Shown piece after piece: positions 25,557 through 33,332 of a stretch of DNA of 64,000 nt. The stretch is from contig NZ_KE136354.1 of assembly GCF_000406945.1 (NCBI RefSeq), positions 2,015,290 through 2,079,289 on the forward strand. Reading direction: 5' to 3'. The translations under genes were made by a program, and so were the position numbers. The notes under the pieces were generated by a model. That model made no database searches, was not told the origin of the DNA, and saw only the letters and a program-made list of their open reading frames with translations. How positions within the stretch are numbered: the first letter of the stretch is position 1; each line of letters begins with the position of its first letter. This stretch comes from Enterococcus dispar ATCC 51266 (lineage in GTDB: Bacteria > Bacillota > Bacilli > Lactobacillales > Enterococcaceae).

Positions 25557-26086
25557 CTTAAAGACTCCATTTCTTGATTTAATTTTTTTGTACCTTTTTC
25601 TATTTTGGCTAATAAATAAAATAGCTGATCCAATTCAGCAGCAGAAAAGTCTGAGAAAATCATTGCTACTGCTTTAAAATTGGCTGGCAAAAATTGGGTT
25701 ACAACTTTTTCACCCTGAGGAAGCAATTGAATGTTAACCATTCGCTTGTCTTTTACATCAATTTTCTTTTTCACCCAACCGTCTTGCTCCATCTTATTCA
25801 ATAGTTTTGTAACAGTCGCTCGTGCCGCACCTAGCCGTTTAGCAATTTCGGAAGGAGCTAATTGTTGCTCTTTTGCCTGTCTTAAAAACATCAAGATAAT
25901 AAATTTTGATTCAGACAATCCATAATGGGATAAAACCTCATCATATACACGCTGCATTTCACGATAGGCCCATTGAAAATGAATAAAAGCCTCTGCTACT
26001 TCAGGAGTAGTCAAATTCGGATATTCTTGTAACGTGCGTTCAAAACGATGGGCATCGGGGCGATCACGAAACGTAAATTGCGTCAT
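25553..26086 (-). CDS. MarR-family transcriptional regulator
   Basis: 177 residues. Winged helix at about 60-130: LSESKFIILMFLRQAKEQQLAPSEIAKRLG, ARATVTKLLNKMEQDGWVKK and DKRMVNIQLLPQGE, the wing. Helices at both ends would form the dimer. It is longer at the N-terminus than typical MarR proteins. It is followed with a 4-base overlap by the Cys-less rhodanese, and both end at one terminator. The ligand is unknown. No cysteines in the visible sensor positions. Confidence 0.9.
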   Translation of the reverse strand: MTQFTFRDRPDAHRFERTLQEYPNLTTPEVAEAFIHFQWAYREMQRVYDEVLSHYGLSESKFIILMFLRQAKEQQLAPSEIAKRLGAARATVTKLLNKMEQDGWVKKKIDVKDKRMVNIQLLPQGEKVVTQFLPANFKAVAMIFSDFSAAELDQLFYLLAKIEKGTKKLNQEMESLR

Positions 26087-26179
26087 TTTTTCACTTCTTT
26101 CAAATAATTAGCCAGCTAACTAAATTGCAGTTTATACTTGTTTTACTTTTTTGACAAGTAAAAAAGCTCATAAAAAGAA

Positions 26180-26302
26180 GGTGTAACAGAAGCGACCAGC
26201 TTCAAGAAATAAGACGGAATTTCCGAAGTGACTGCTTTGAAGGCACCCCAAAAGTTAGACCAGAAAATCTAACTTAGGAGGCGCACTTAACTTCTGTCAC
26301 CC
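26180..26302. repeat. Large imperfect inverted repeat with a hairpin-family arm
   Basis: GGTGTAACAGAAG (26180-26192) faces CTTCTGTCACCC (26291-26302). Inside lies AAGTTAGA/TCTAACTT (about 26252-26274) and a segment, AAATAAGACGGAATTTCC (about 26206-26225), like the arms of the repeats at 7225 and 20840. No ORF. It occupies the gap between the marR gene and the DUF2087 terminator. Confidence 0.5.
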
Positions 26303-26322
26303 GTTTGTTTGGAATCGGAAAT

Positions 26323-26354
26323 AGGAGGTGTACAAGACTTTTGTCACACCTCCT
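26323..26354 (-). terminator. Hairpin after the DUF2087 gene, possible terminator
   Basis: AGGAGGTGT (26323-26331) / ACACCTCCT (26346-26354), perfect 9 bases, 5 bases after the stop on the minus strand. The following T-run is poor (TATTTCC). Confidence 0.5.
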
Positions 26355-26359
26355 ACTCA

Positions 26360-27073
26360 TTAATTAACCCGCCAATAGCTACTACCGTCTTTGGTGCGGG
26401 CCATGAAGCCATATTCAATTAGATAGCGTCGGACTGTTACAAAATCTGCCACGTATTGTTTCAAAATTTCATTTAAAGCTGTTTCATGATAGTTCTTATT
26501 CAATTCAAAATGACTGACAATATCTGCTAATAAAATAAGTTTCCGTTTTTCTTTGGCAGGGAGTGTTTTTATATACCCTTTTTCGTCTCGATAGGTTGCC
26601 AAAACTTTCTTTTGCTCTTCAGGGGTAATATCGTAGCGATCGTCCAACATTTTCGCATTATTATGAGGTAAAAGTATGTCCGTTTGCCCCAATAACGTCA
26701 TTATGCTAAGAAAAACGTGTGCTTGACGCTGTTTTTCTTTTAACTTAAAGCGATGATTCCGGACAGTTGAAGTCGTTACCCCTAGACGTTGGGCAATAAA
26801 CTTGTCATCAATATTTTGCGCAAATAACGTCAATATCTCCTGCTGCGTTTCACTCAGACCCGTTTCTTCCTTTGGTAATTGTAGCAAAGCTGCTAATGGC
26901 CCTTGATGTTTGCTGTCAACATGTACTTGCATAAATTTTTTTGCTTCCAAAAACTTTTCCTCATGCGGATAGACACAACCAATTTCTGTAATCGTATCGC
27001 AATAAAGACAATGATAGTTTTCACCTTGTTGATAAAAACCTCGAATATAATCTACAACATTTAAATTATCCAA
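26360..27073 (-). CDS. DUF2087-type regulator with LuxR-like helix-turn-helix
   Basis: 237 residues. The N-terminal part has HCLYCDT plus EIGCVYPHEE and HVDSKH, Cys and His residues that could bind metal. A LuxR-type helix-turn-helix follows at about 75-115 (LSETQQEILTLFAQNIDDKFIAQRLG, TTSTVRNHRFKLKEK). The C-terminal DUF2087 part has KGYIKTLPAKEKRKLILLAD and VRRYLIEYGFMARTKDGSSYW, with a DNA- or RNA-binding look. It stands alone with an AGGAGAGA ribosome binding site. The target genes are unknown. Confidence 0.82.
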   Translation of the reverse strand: MDNLNVVDYIRGFYQQGENYHCLYCDTITEIGCVYPHEEKFLEAKKFMQVHVDSKHQGPLAALLQLPKEETGLSETQQEILTLFAQNIDDKFIAQRLGVTTSTVRNHRFKLKEKQRQAHVFLSIMTLLGQTDILLPHNNAKMLDDRYDITPEEQKKVLATYRDEKGYIKTLPAKEKRKLILLADIVSHFELNKNYHETALNEILKQYVADFVTVRRYLIEYGFMARTKDGSSYWRVN

Positions 27074-27240
27074 AATTATCTCTCCTTTAAAAAGACAATA
27101 AATCTATAAATAAACTAACATAGAATCAATTTGTTTGCAAATATATAAACGAAAATGTTTAGTGAATGAACATCAAAAATCCACAACTAATCCTTAAGAC
27201 AAATAATATGAAAAAATATACACGGTTTTCTCTGACCAAC

Positions 27241-27301
27241 AAAAAAACGGAAAACTTATTTTCCAGCTGGTCTTTAGCCAATCTGTAAAAAAGTTTTCCG
27301 T
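27241..27301 (-). terminator. Terminator after the TPM-domain gene
   Basis: ACGGAAAACTT (27247-27257) / AAGTTTTCCGT (27291-27301), perfect 11 bases, followed by seven T on the minus strand (27241-27247), 9 bases after the stop. Confidence 0.82.
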
Positions 27302-27310
27302 CTATTTTAT

Positions 27311-28630
27311 TTACCAGCCACCAGAGGCACCGCCGCCGCCGGAAGATCCGCCGCCAAAAGAGCCCCAAGAGCCACCGCTGCCCCCAGAAGAATTATGATT
27401 GGAGGCGTTATAACTAGAAGCCAGATAACTATGTGTCAATACCTGACCATAATTGCCATACAACGTGTCCCCAATTAAAACACGCCCTAGACCTAATTTT
27501 TTGGCATTCGGCTGTTTCAACAACCGCCCTTGAATAACCGCTCGTTTTACACTACTGGCAGTTGCCGCCACGAACAGACCACTCAACATCACACAATACA
27601 ATTCTGTCTGTTTTAATGTTTGTTGCGCACTTTTTTCATCCGTAAACATTTGGGGTAATTGTTGACTGGTTGTTTGGTAATTTTGATAAATTCCTTTTAA
27701 GTAGCGAATGCCCCTACTTAAACTAATGATTGTCACTATCGCAACCAGAATCATTATCACAAAGAAAATACGCAGGCCCCAATACAATAAATTCAAATTA
27801 CTCTTTTTAGACTTTACTTGTGCAATTTGTGAATCGATTAAAGCCGTTTTCGTATTCATTAAGTCAAAAACTTCCCCGACAACTTGATTGATCCCTTTGC
27901 TATAGTTTTTATCTTTAAATAGATCCACCACATCATCATTATTGATAATATCATCTGCTGTCGCATCAGGAATCAATCCTTCTAAACCGTAGCCGACTTC
28001 TAGACGAAACTCGCGATCATCGAGTGCAATCAAATATAAAACACCATTATTTTGTGTTTTATCGCCAATTCCTAATTGATTAAAAATTTTATTGGCGTAA
28101 GATTCAATATCTTCTCCACCTGGCAACTCTTTGACTGTCACAACCTCTAACTGGGCACCTTCTGTACTAGCAGCGAGTTGTTTATTCAAATTGTAAATTT
28201 TCTTTTTAGTGGCCGCATCCATAATTTTGGCATTATCAGAGACAAAAATATTATTTTTATTAATTGTAATTGTCGCATTTGTTTCTTTGATTGCTACTTG
28301 ATAATTGTTTGCTTGGCTGGGATAATCGCCAAGTTTAGCCATATTGTCTTTTAAGACTGCATCAAAAGATTTTTGTGGTGGTTGAATTTTACCCGCTAAA
28401 ATATCCTCTCTTTGGGTATTTAACGTCTGTAATTGTGCATTATAATCCGCTTTTTTTTCAGCAAAAGTGTGATTGTCTACGATAGAGCCTACTAACCCCA
28501 CTCCAAAAAGTAAGAGTATAATCAAAAAGATAATTCGCATTATCCGATTACGTCTAGTTACACCTTGGTAAAAATCCCGGATTTTTTGATCGGTCTTAAC
28601 AGTTGAACTGGTTGGGCTTTTTACATTCAT
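27311..28630 (-). CDS. TPM-domain membrane protein with Gly-rich tail
   Basis: 439 residues from the ATG at 28630 (a GTG at 28639 is too close to the ribosome binding site). A membrane helix near 30-50 is followed by a TPM domain at about 110-240 (VSDNAKIMDAATKKKIYNLN, GIGDKTQNNGVLYLIALDDRE, RLEVGYGLEGLIPDATADDI), as in YgcG and related proteins. A second helix lies near 270-295. The protein ends in a Gly/Ser-rich tail with GGSSGGGGASGGW. TPM proteins often pair with LemA, and here lemA lies 14 bases upstream. The function of the pair is not settled; membrane quality control or stress has been proposed. Confidence 0.88.
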   Translation of the reverse strand: MNVKSPTSSTVKTDQKIRDFYQGVTRRNRIMRIIFLIILLLFGVGLVGSIVDNHTFAEKKADYNAQLQTLNTQREDILAGKIQPPQKSFDAVLKDNMAKLGDYPSQANNYQVAIKETNATITINKNNIFVSDNAKIMDAATKKKIYNLNKQLAASTEGAQLEVVTVKELPGGEDIESYANKIFNQLGIGDKTQNNGVLYLIALDDREFRLEVGYGLEGLIPDATADDIINNDDVVDLFKDKNYSKGINQVVGEVFDLMNTKTALIDSQIAQVKSKKSNLNLLYWGLRIFFVIMILVAIVTIISLSRGIRYLKGIYQNYQTTSQQLPQMFTDEKSAQQTLKQTELYCVMLSGLFVAATASSVKRAVIQGRLLKQPNAKKLGLGRVLIGDTLYGNYGQVLTHSYLASSYNASNHNSSGGSGGSWGSFGGGSSGGGGASGGW

Positions 28631-28644
28631 CTGCCCCACCGCCC

Positions 28645-29217
28645 TTACTCAAAACTAACATCTGGCACTTTTTCTGCACCAGCATCAGCTTTAAAGTTTG
28701 CTTTCTTTTCAAAACCCAGCATTTTAGCTACGATATTTTTAGGAAAACGAACTAAGTTTTGATTGTAGCTTTGAACTTCAGTAATATAATTTTTACGTTC
28801 CACAGAAATGCGATTTTCAGTACCTTCCAATTGTGTCATTAATGTTTTAACATTTTCATTAGAAGCTAACTGTGGATAGCTTTCTTTAATTACACTGACC
28901 ATTGTACCGACACTTTGATCAATTTTATCATCAGCTGCAACTTTTTCTGAAGGAGTAGAGGCTTGATTGTATTCTTTTCTAGCTTCTGTAATCGCTGAAA
29001 AAATTTCCGTTTCATGTTGCATACTACCTTTAACGCTATTTACTAAATTCGGAATCAAATCTGCCCGACGTTGCATCACATTTTCCACTTGTGACCATTT
29101 TGCATCAACACTATTTTCCGCTGTTGCCAAGCTATTATAGGTTGCAATGAAATAACCTACAATTCCGATTACAATAATACCAATAATCCCAATAACTGTT
29201 AGTGTACTTTTCTTCAT
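28645..29217 (-). CDS. lemA: LemA family membrane protein
   Basis: 190 residues. A single N-terminal membrane helix (TVIGIIGIIVIGIVGYFIATYN) is followed by the long helical LemA core: ENSVDAKWSQVENVMQRRAD, LIPNLVNSVKG, and YNQNLVRFPKNIVAKMLGF near the end. Nearly the whole chain beyond the anchor is probably outside or inside as a helical bundle (topology uncertain). It is translated just before the TPM gene and both share the downstream terminator. Confidence 0.93.
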   Translation of the reverse strand: MKKSTLTVIGIIGIIVIGIVGYFIATYNSLATAENSVDAKWSQVENVMQRRADLIPNLVNSVKGSMQHETEIFSAITEARKEYNQASTPSEKVAADDKIDQSVGTMVSVIKESYPQLASNENVKTLMTQLEGTENRISVERKNYITEVQSYNQNLVRFPKNIVAKMLGFEKKANFKADAGAEKVPDVSFE

Positions 29218-29356
29218 TTCATTTCCTCTTTTCTACCACCAAATAGTGCGGTTCCCCTCCGCTGGTGGCTTTAGCTTATTGTACCACTAAGGCTTAGGGC
29301 TGCCTCGTACTTAGGGCTGATTTTTTTTCGGTTGTCGGAAAGATTGCGGGGGAAAA

Positions 29357-29394
29357 ATAAAAAAGTTTCAGCAAGACCGGCTCACTGAAACTTT
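29357..29394 (-). terminator. Terminator after ispE
   Basis: AAAGTTTCAG (29362-29371) / CTGAAACTTT (29385-29394), followed by TTTTTTATTTTT on the minus strand. Confidence 0.87.
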
Positions 29395-29404
29395 CACTCT
29401 TTTA

Positions 29405-30256
29405 TTAACGTAATGTTCGTACCAAGTAAACCTCGTTGCAAAAACCTTTTAAAGCATTATAAATTCGTTGGGCCCGTGAATGCTTTTGACATAATGCAAA
29501 ACAAGTTGGACCACTGCCGCTCATTAAAGCAACGTCTGCTCCGTATTTCATCATGCGATCTTTAATTTGTTGAATAATTGGATGACGTTCAATTGTAATA
29601 TCTTCCAAACTATTGCCCATATTGGCAATCATCTGCTGGTAATCTCCTGCGGCAATTGCAGCGCGTAAGGCCACAATATTAGGGTGATGAATTTTATTAA
29701 CATCAACTTTAGGAAAAACTGTCCGGGTTGAAACACTGATGCGGGGTTTTACCAATACTACCCAACACGGCGGCATCGGTTTAATCGGTGCGACAATTTC
29801 GCCTTTACCACCAACAAAAGAGGTTGTGCCATAAAGACAATAAGGAACATCCGTGCCAATTTTGACACCAATTTCAACCAAAGCTTCATCCGTCAGTCCT
29901 AGATTCCAAAGTCGGTTCATCCCTCTAAGGGCAGCAGCAGTATCGCTACTGCCACCGCCGAGCCCTGCGGCGACTGGTATTTGTTTTTGGATTGCAATTT
30001 TAACACCTTTTTGGATATTATAACGTTCTTTTAATAATTGAGCGGCTTGATAAACGTTGTTGCGTTTATCTACCGGTAAAAAGGCTTTATTGGTTTCAAT
30101 GTGGATTTGATTTTCTGGCAATTCTTCTATTGTCAATCGATCTGCTAAATCAACACTAGCCATGACCATCTCCAATTCATGATAGCCATCTGGTCGTTTA
30201 TATAAAACATCCAAACCTAAATTGATTTTCGCAGGTGCTTTTTCAATAATCTCCAT
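29405..30256 (-). CDS. ispE: 4-diphosphocytidyl-2-C-methyl-D-erythritol kinase
   Basis: 283 residues, a GHMP kinase. The opening EKAPAKINLGLDVLYKRPDGYHELEMVM includes the substrate-binding segment. The ATP-binding PVAAGLGGGSSDTAAA lies at about 94-107, and ALMSGSGPTCFAL near the C-terminus. IspE belongs to the MEP isoprenoid pathway. Enterococci generally use the mevalonate pathway and often keep an ispE homologue without the rest, so its real substrate here is open. No other MEP gene is in the window. The ATG has AGGTGGAAAG upstream. Confidence 0.88.
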   Translation of the reverse strand: MEIIEKAPAKINLGLDVLYKRPDGYHELEMVMASVDLADRLTIEELPENQIHIETNKAFLPVDKRNNVYQAAQLLKERYNIQKGVKIAIQKQIPVAAGLGGGSSDTAAALRGMNRLWNLGLTDEALVEIGVKIGTDVPYCLYGTTSFVGGKGEIVAPIKPMPPCWVVLVKPRISVSTRTVFPKVDVNKIHHPNIVALRAAIAAGDYQQMIANMGNSLEDITIERHPIIQQIKDRMMKYGADVALMSGSGPTCFALCQKHSRAQRIYNALKGFCNEVYLVRTLR

Positions 30257-30423
30257 CTTTCCACCTACCTTTCTCTTTTGGCAATTTACGCAAAAAATGC
30301 CACAATCGTTGTGTATTCTATCATAGCAGAAGATAATTGTATAGTTTAGGAAAAAAACTTTGAAAACGCCATTTTAATAATATTTTTTCTTTTTTCTAAA
30401 ATTTATGACGCTATTCAAAATAT

Positions 30424-30452
30424 TTGAAGAAAAATGAAGTTGGCCCTACAAT
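30424..30452 (+). promoter_or_regulatory. Sigma-70-type promoter of hsp20
   Basis: TTGAAG (30424-30429), 17-base spacer, TACAAT (30447-30452). It lies 30 bases upstream of the start. I see no CtsR or CIRCE (HrcA) site. Confidence 0.6.
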
Positions 30453-30481
30453 AGAATTAGAAAAAGAAAGGTGTGATAAAA

Positions 30482-30889
30482 ATGGCAGATTTATTTCCAC
30501 GTAGTTTTTCAGATGGTGAGGAAATGATCGGACGTTTAATGAACAATTTCTGGCAAGACCGTTCTTTAGCCACTGATATTAAAGAATTTGATAGTTATTA
30601 CGAAGTGAAAGCAGATCTTCCTGGCATCAACAAAGAAGACATCAAAGTCACTTACGCAAATGATACTCTGACCATTCGTGCCAAACACACCGCGAATAAT
30701 GAAGAAAAAGATGATGACGGTCACTATTTACGCCGTGAACGTACTAGCAGTACCTATGAACGCAGCTTTGCGATGAAAGATATTGATGAAGAAAATATCA
30801 AAGCAACTTTTGAAAACGGCGTATTAACCCTGGAATTACCAAAAAAAATCGTCAAAGAAATTCACGGAAAAGATATTCCGATTGGATAA
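30482..30889 (+). CDS. Small heat shock protein, Hsp20/alpha-crystallin family
   Basis: 135 residues. The alpha-crystallin domain spans about 35-130: FDSYYEVKADLPGINKEDIKV, TLTIRAKH, RRERTSSTYERSFAM and ATFENGVLTLELPK, the conserved G-V-L-T-L motif. It is an ATP-independent holdase that keeps unfolded proteins soluble. The ATG at 30482 is preferred to the GTG at 30473 by distance to AAAGG. Monocistronic, with promoter and bidirectional terminator. Often annotated hsp18 in lactic acid bacteria. Confidence 0.94.
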   Translation: MADLFPRSFSDGEEMIGRLMNNFWQDRSLATDIKEFDSYYEVKADLPGINKEDIKVTYANDTLTIRAKHTANNEEKDDDGHYLRRERTSSTYERSFAMKDIDEENIKATFENGVLTLELPKKIVKEIHGKDIPIG

Positions 30890-30938
30890 GCTTCAATATT
30901 ACGTTTTGCACTGTAAAAGCATGAGCTGTTTTTAGCAT

Positions 30939-30974
30939 AAAAAAGTGAGTAGAAATATTTCTACTCACTTTTTT
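30939..30974. terminator. Bidirectional terminator, perfect 36-bp palindrome
   Basis: The sequence runs AAAAAAGTGAGTAGAAAT then its exact complement. With A6 and T6 at the ends it can end both hsp20 (plus) and the phosphatase gene (minus). Confidence 0.92.
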
Positions 30975-30989
30975 CAATTGGATAATAAC

Positions 30990-31520
30990 CTATCTTTTTT
31001 CATAACATTTAATTTCTGTGTTAGCTAAATTAAAAGCTAGAAACTCCTGCATGTTTTTCCCATGAAAATAGTTGTCCACTACGCGGCTAACTGCATTGTG
31101 GCATACAAGAAGAACTTGTTCGCTTCGATTTTCTAATTCTGACAAGAGCGGATAAACTCTACTAGCAACGTCTAAAATGGATTCTCCATTTGGAAAAGGA
31201 AGAGAAAACTCTAATCTAGCTTTTTGAAAGTCCGGTGTCGAAATTGCTTTTCCATCATAAACTCCAAAATCCATCTCAATCAGACGTTCATCTGTTATTA
31301 GAGGTAGCTGCAATTTCTCATTAACAATAAGTGCTGTTTCTTGGGCACGGCACAATGGCGAAACAATTATTCTATCAATTTTAATTTTTTTGTCACTTAA
31401 TTTTTGAACTAAATTTTGCGCCTGTCTACGTCCCACCGTTGTTAATGGCACATCAGCTCGCCCACAAATTCGCTTTTCTACATTCCATTGGGTTTGACCA
31501 TGACGTGCAAGATAAATCAT
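30990..31520 (-). CDS. Histidine phosphatase family protein
   Basis: 176 residues. Phosphoglycerate-mutase-like fold with the RHG motif in YLARHGQTQWN (His8 as nucleophile), RADVPLTTVGRRQAQ, IVSPLCRAQETA, EMDFGVYDG and the second His in LLVCHNAVSR. Most such proteins are phosphatases with broad or unknown substrates. It begins 13 bases after the membrane protein gene and could be the last member of the long minus-strand unit that starts at 38211. A role in sugar-acid phosphate metabolism is only a guess. Confidence 0.88.
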   Translation of the reverse strand: MIYLARHGQTQWNVEKRICGRADVPLTTVGRRQAQNLVQKLSDKKIKIDRIIVSPLCRAQETALIVNEKLQLPLITDERLIEMDFGVYDGKAISTPDFQKARLEFSLPFPNGESILDVASRVYPLLSELENRSEQVLLVCHNAVSRVVDNYFHGKNMQEFLAFNLANTEIKCYEKR

Positions 31521-31533
31521 ATTTTTGTACTCC

Positions 31534-32043
31534 CTAATTTTTTACATTAGATTTTTGTGGTTTTTTAGGTATTGTTATTCCTTTGTCCTCTGGCATTTCA
31601 CCAATTACTAATTTATTTTCTAAGCCATTTTGACTTAAAAACTTTTCAATTGACTTTAAATCTTGTCCAAATAGCATAGAAAAATGAGAATTTCTCCCTT
31701 TATAAAAAGTAATAAAAGTTTCCCCTAAACGGCTATCTTCTAATTGAATTGTTTCAAATTGTTGATAATTACCTGCAAGAACACCAAATTTTATTAATCG
31801 TTTTTGCGTTAAGCCTTCTCTTAATAAACCGCTTGAAGCAATCATGACAGCAAAAATACATAGTTTAATTTGATCAGCGAATTGCTGTGGCCAAAAAACA
31901 ATTAAAATACTGAGCGCTAATGTTAGTGCTAAGCCAACTTTGATAAAATTACGTTTTGCCAAAATGACAATCTCTTTTTGATCTCTAATTTGAATAACAA
32001 GAAGCAACGCTAAAAAAATTCCGATAACAATAGCTTCAGCCAT
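31534..32043 (-). CDS. Small membrane protein of unknown function
   Basis: 169 residues from the ATG at 32043, chosen over a TTG at 32052 by spacing to AAAGG. Two or three hydrophobic helices in the first 80 residues (AIVIGIFLALLLVIQI, VGLALTLALSILIVFW, LCIFAVMIASSGLL). A soluble tail with FETIQLEDSRLGETFITFYKG follows, resembling small DUF proteins with a membrane-proximal PH-like part. I do not recognise the family. It lies between dgoD and the phosphatase with gaps of 60 and 13 bases. Confidence 0.72.
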   Translation of the reverse strand: MAEAIVIGIFLALLLVIQIRDQKEIVILAKRNFIKVGLALTLALSILIVFWPQQFADQIKLCIFAVMIASSGLLREGLTQKRLIKFGVLAGNYQQFETIQLEDSRLGETFITFYKGRNSHFSMLFGQDLKSIEKFLSQNGLENKLVIGEMPEDKGITIPKKPQKSNVKN

Positions 32044-32103
32044 TTTAATCAACTGCCTTTCTTATTAGCCTCAGATATTAAAAAAATTTTTTAACTTTTA
32101 TTA

Positions 32104-33249
32104 CTACCATTCGGCGATTGTACCATCATAATTTTTCCATTGCGGGTTAGTCCAAACTAAACCTTCTTGGGCGATTTCCTTAATTTTATCCTCATCCATA
32201 ATTAAACCCAAACCTGGTTTGTCTGGTAAATCAACAAAGCCATCTTTATATTGAAAAATTTCTTTATTTTTAACAAAGTCTAACAAATCAAATCCTTTAT
32301 TGTAGTGAATTCCCAAGCTTTGTTCTTGAATGAAAACATTCGGAGTACATGCATCAACTTGTAGTGTTGCAGCTAATGCTATCGGCCCGTATGGTGCATG
32401 CGGTGCAACAGCCATGTCATAAGCTTCGGCCATTGCAGCAATTTTTCTAGTTTCTAAAATTCCACCACATAATGCGACATCTGGTTGAATAATATCAATT
32501 GCACCTTGTTTAAAAATATTCTTGAATTGCCAGCGAGTGTATAAACGTTCTCCAGTTGCTAATGGAACTGCCACAGAATTAGCTACTTCTTTAAAATGTT
32601 CTTCATTTTCTGGTAATACAACTTCTTCTAGGAACATTGGATGATAAGGTTCCAACGCCCTAGCCAATACTTTAGCCATAGGTTTGTGAACTCGACCGTG
32701 AAAATCAACGCCTATTGCCATTTTATCTCCAAATCGATCCCGTATAGATGCCACACGTTCCACTACTTCATCGACTTTTTCATAAGAATCAATATAGTGA
32801 AGTTCTTCTGTAGCATTCATTTTGACTGCTGTAAAACCGCGATCAAATCGGTCTTGTGCTTGTTCCACAACTTCGCTAGGACGATCGCCACCAATCCATG
32901 AATAGACTTTTATTTGGTCTCGAGCAGCGCCACCTAACAGTTCATATACAGGAACATTAAATGCTTTTCCTTTAATATCCCATAATGCCATTTCCAATCC
33001 CGAAACAATAGTGCCATTGATTGGACCACCACGGAAAAACGAGCGATGCATTTCTTGGAATAATCGTTCAATTTCAAAAGGATTACGACCAATTAAACGA
33101 TTTCCAATTTCATAGGCTCCAGCTACAACCGTTTCTGTTTTTGTTCCTGAAATCATTTCACCCCAACCGTCAATTCCTTCATCAGTGGAAATTTTCACAA
33201 AAATCCAGCGAGGTTTTACTTTATAAACAGTTATGTCTGATATTTTCAC
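32104..33249 (-). CDS. dgoD: Galactonate dehydratase-like enolase superfamily enzyme
   Basis: 381 residues, very similar in pattern to E. coli DgoD from end to end: KVKPRWIFVKISTDEG, GWGEMISGTKT, RGGPINGT, IKVYSWIGGDRP, and the close LVWTNPQWKNYDG. Metal ligands and catalytic bases are kept: Asp and His in VDFHGR, Glu in FLEEVV, Glu in ATGERLYT, and His in APHAPYGP. DgoD turns D-galactonate into 2-keto-3-deoxygalactonate. In this operon uptake is by PTS, so the true substrate may be a 6-phosphate or a related hexonate. It follows the EIIC gene by 83 bases. Confidence 0.88.
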   Translation of the reverse strand: MKISDITVYKVKPRWIFVKISTDEGIDGWGEMISGTKTETVVAGAYEIGNRLIGRNPFEIERLFQEMHRSFFRGGPINGTIVSGLEMALWDIKGKAFNVPVYELLGGAARDQIKVYSWIGGDRPSEVVEQAQDRFDRGFTAVKMNATEELHYIDSYEKVDEVVERVASIRDRFGDKMAIGVDFHGRVHKPMAKVLARALEPYHPMFLEEVVLPENEEHFKEVANSVAVPLATGERLYTRWQFKNIFKQGAIDIIQPDVALCGGILETRKIAAMAEAYDMAVAPHAPYGPIALAATLQVDACTPNVFIQEQSLGIHYNKGFDLLDFVKNKEIFQYKDGFVDLPDKPGLGLIMDEDKIKEIAQEGLVWTNPQWKNYDGTIAEW

Positions 33250-33332
33250 AATATATGCACTCCTTTAATTTAACTGCAATCCTCTTAAAAAATTGCAGCT
33301 AAATTTTCAATCTATTTTCTTACGATACTATG

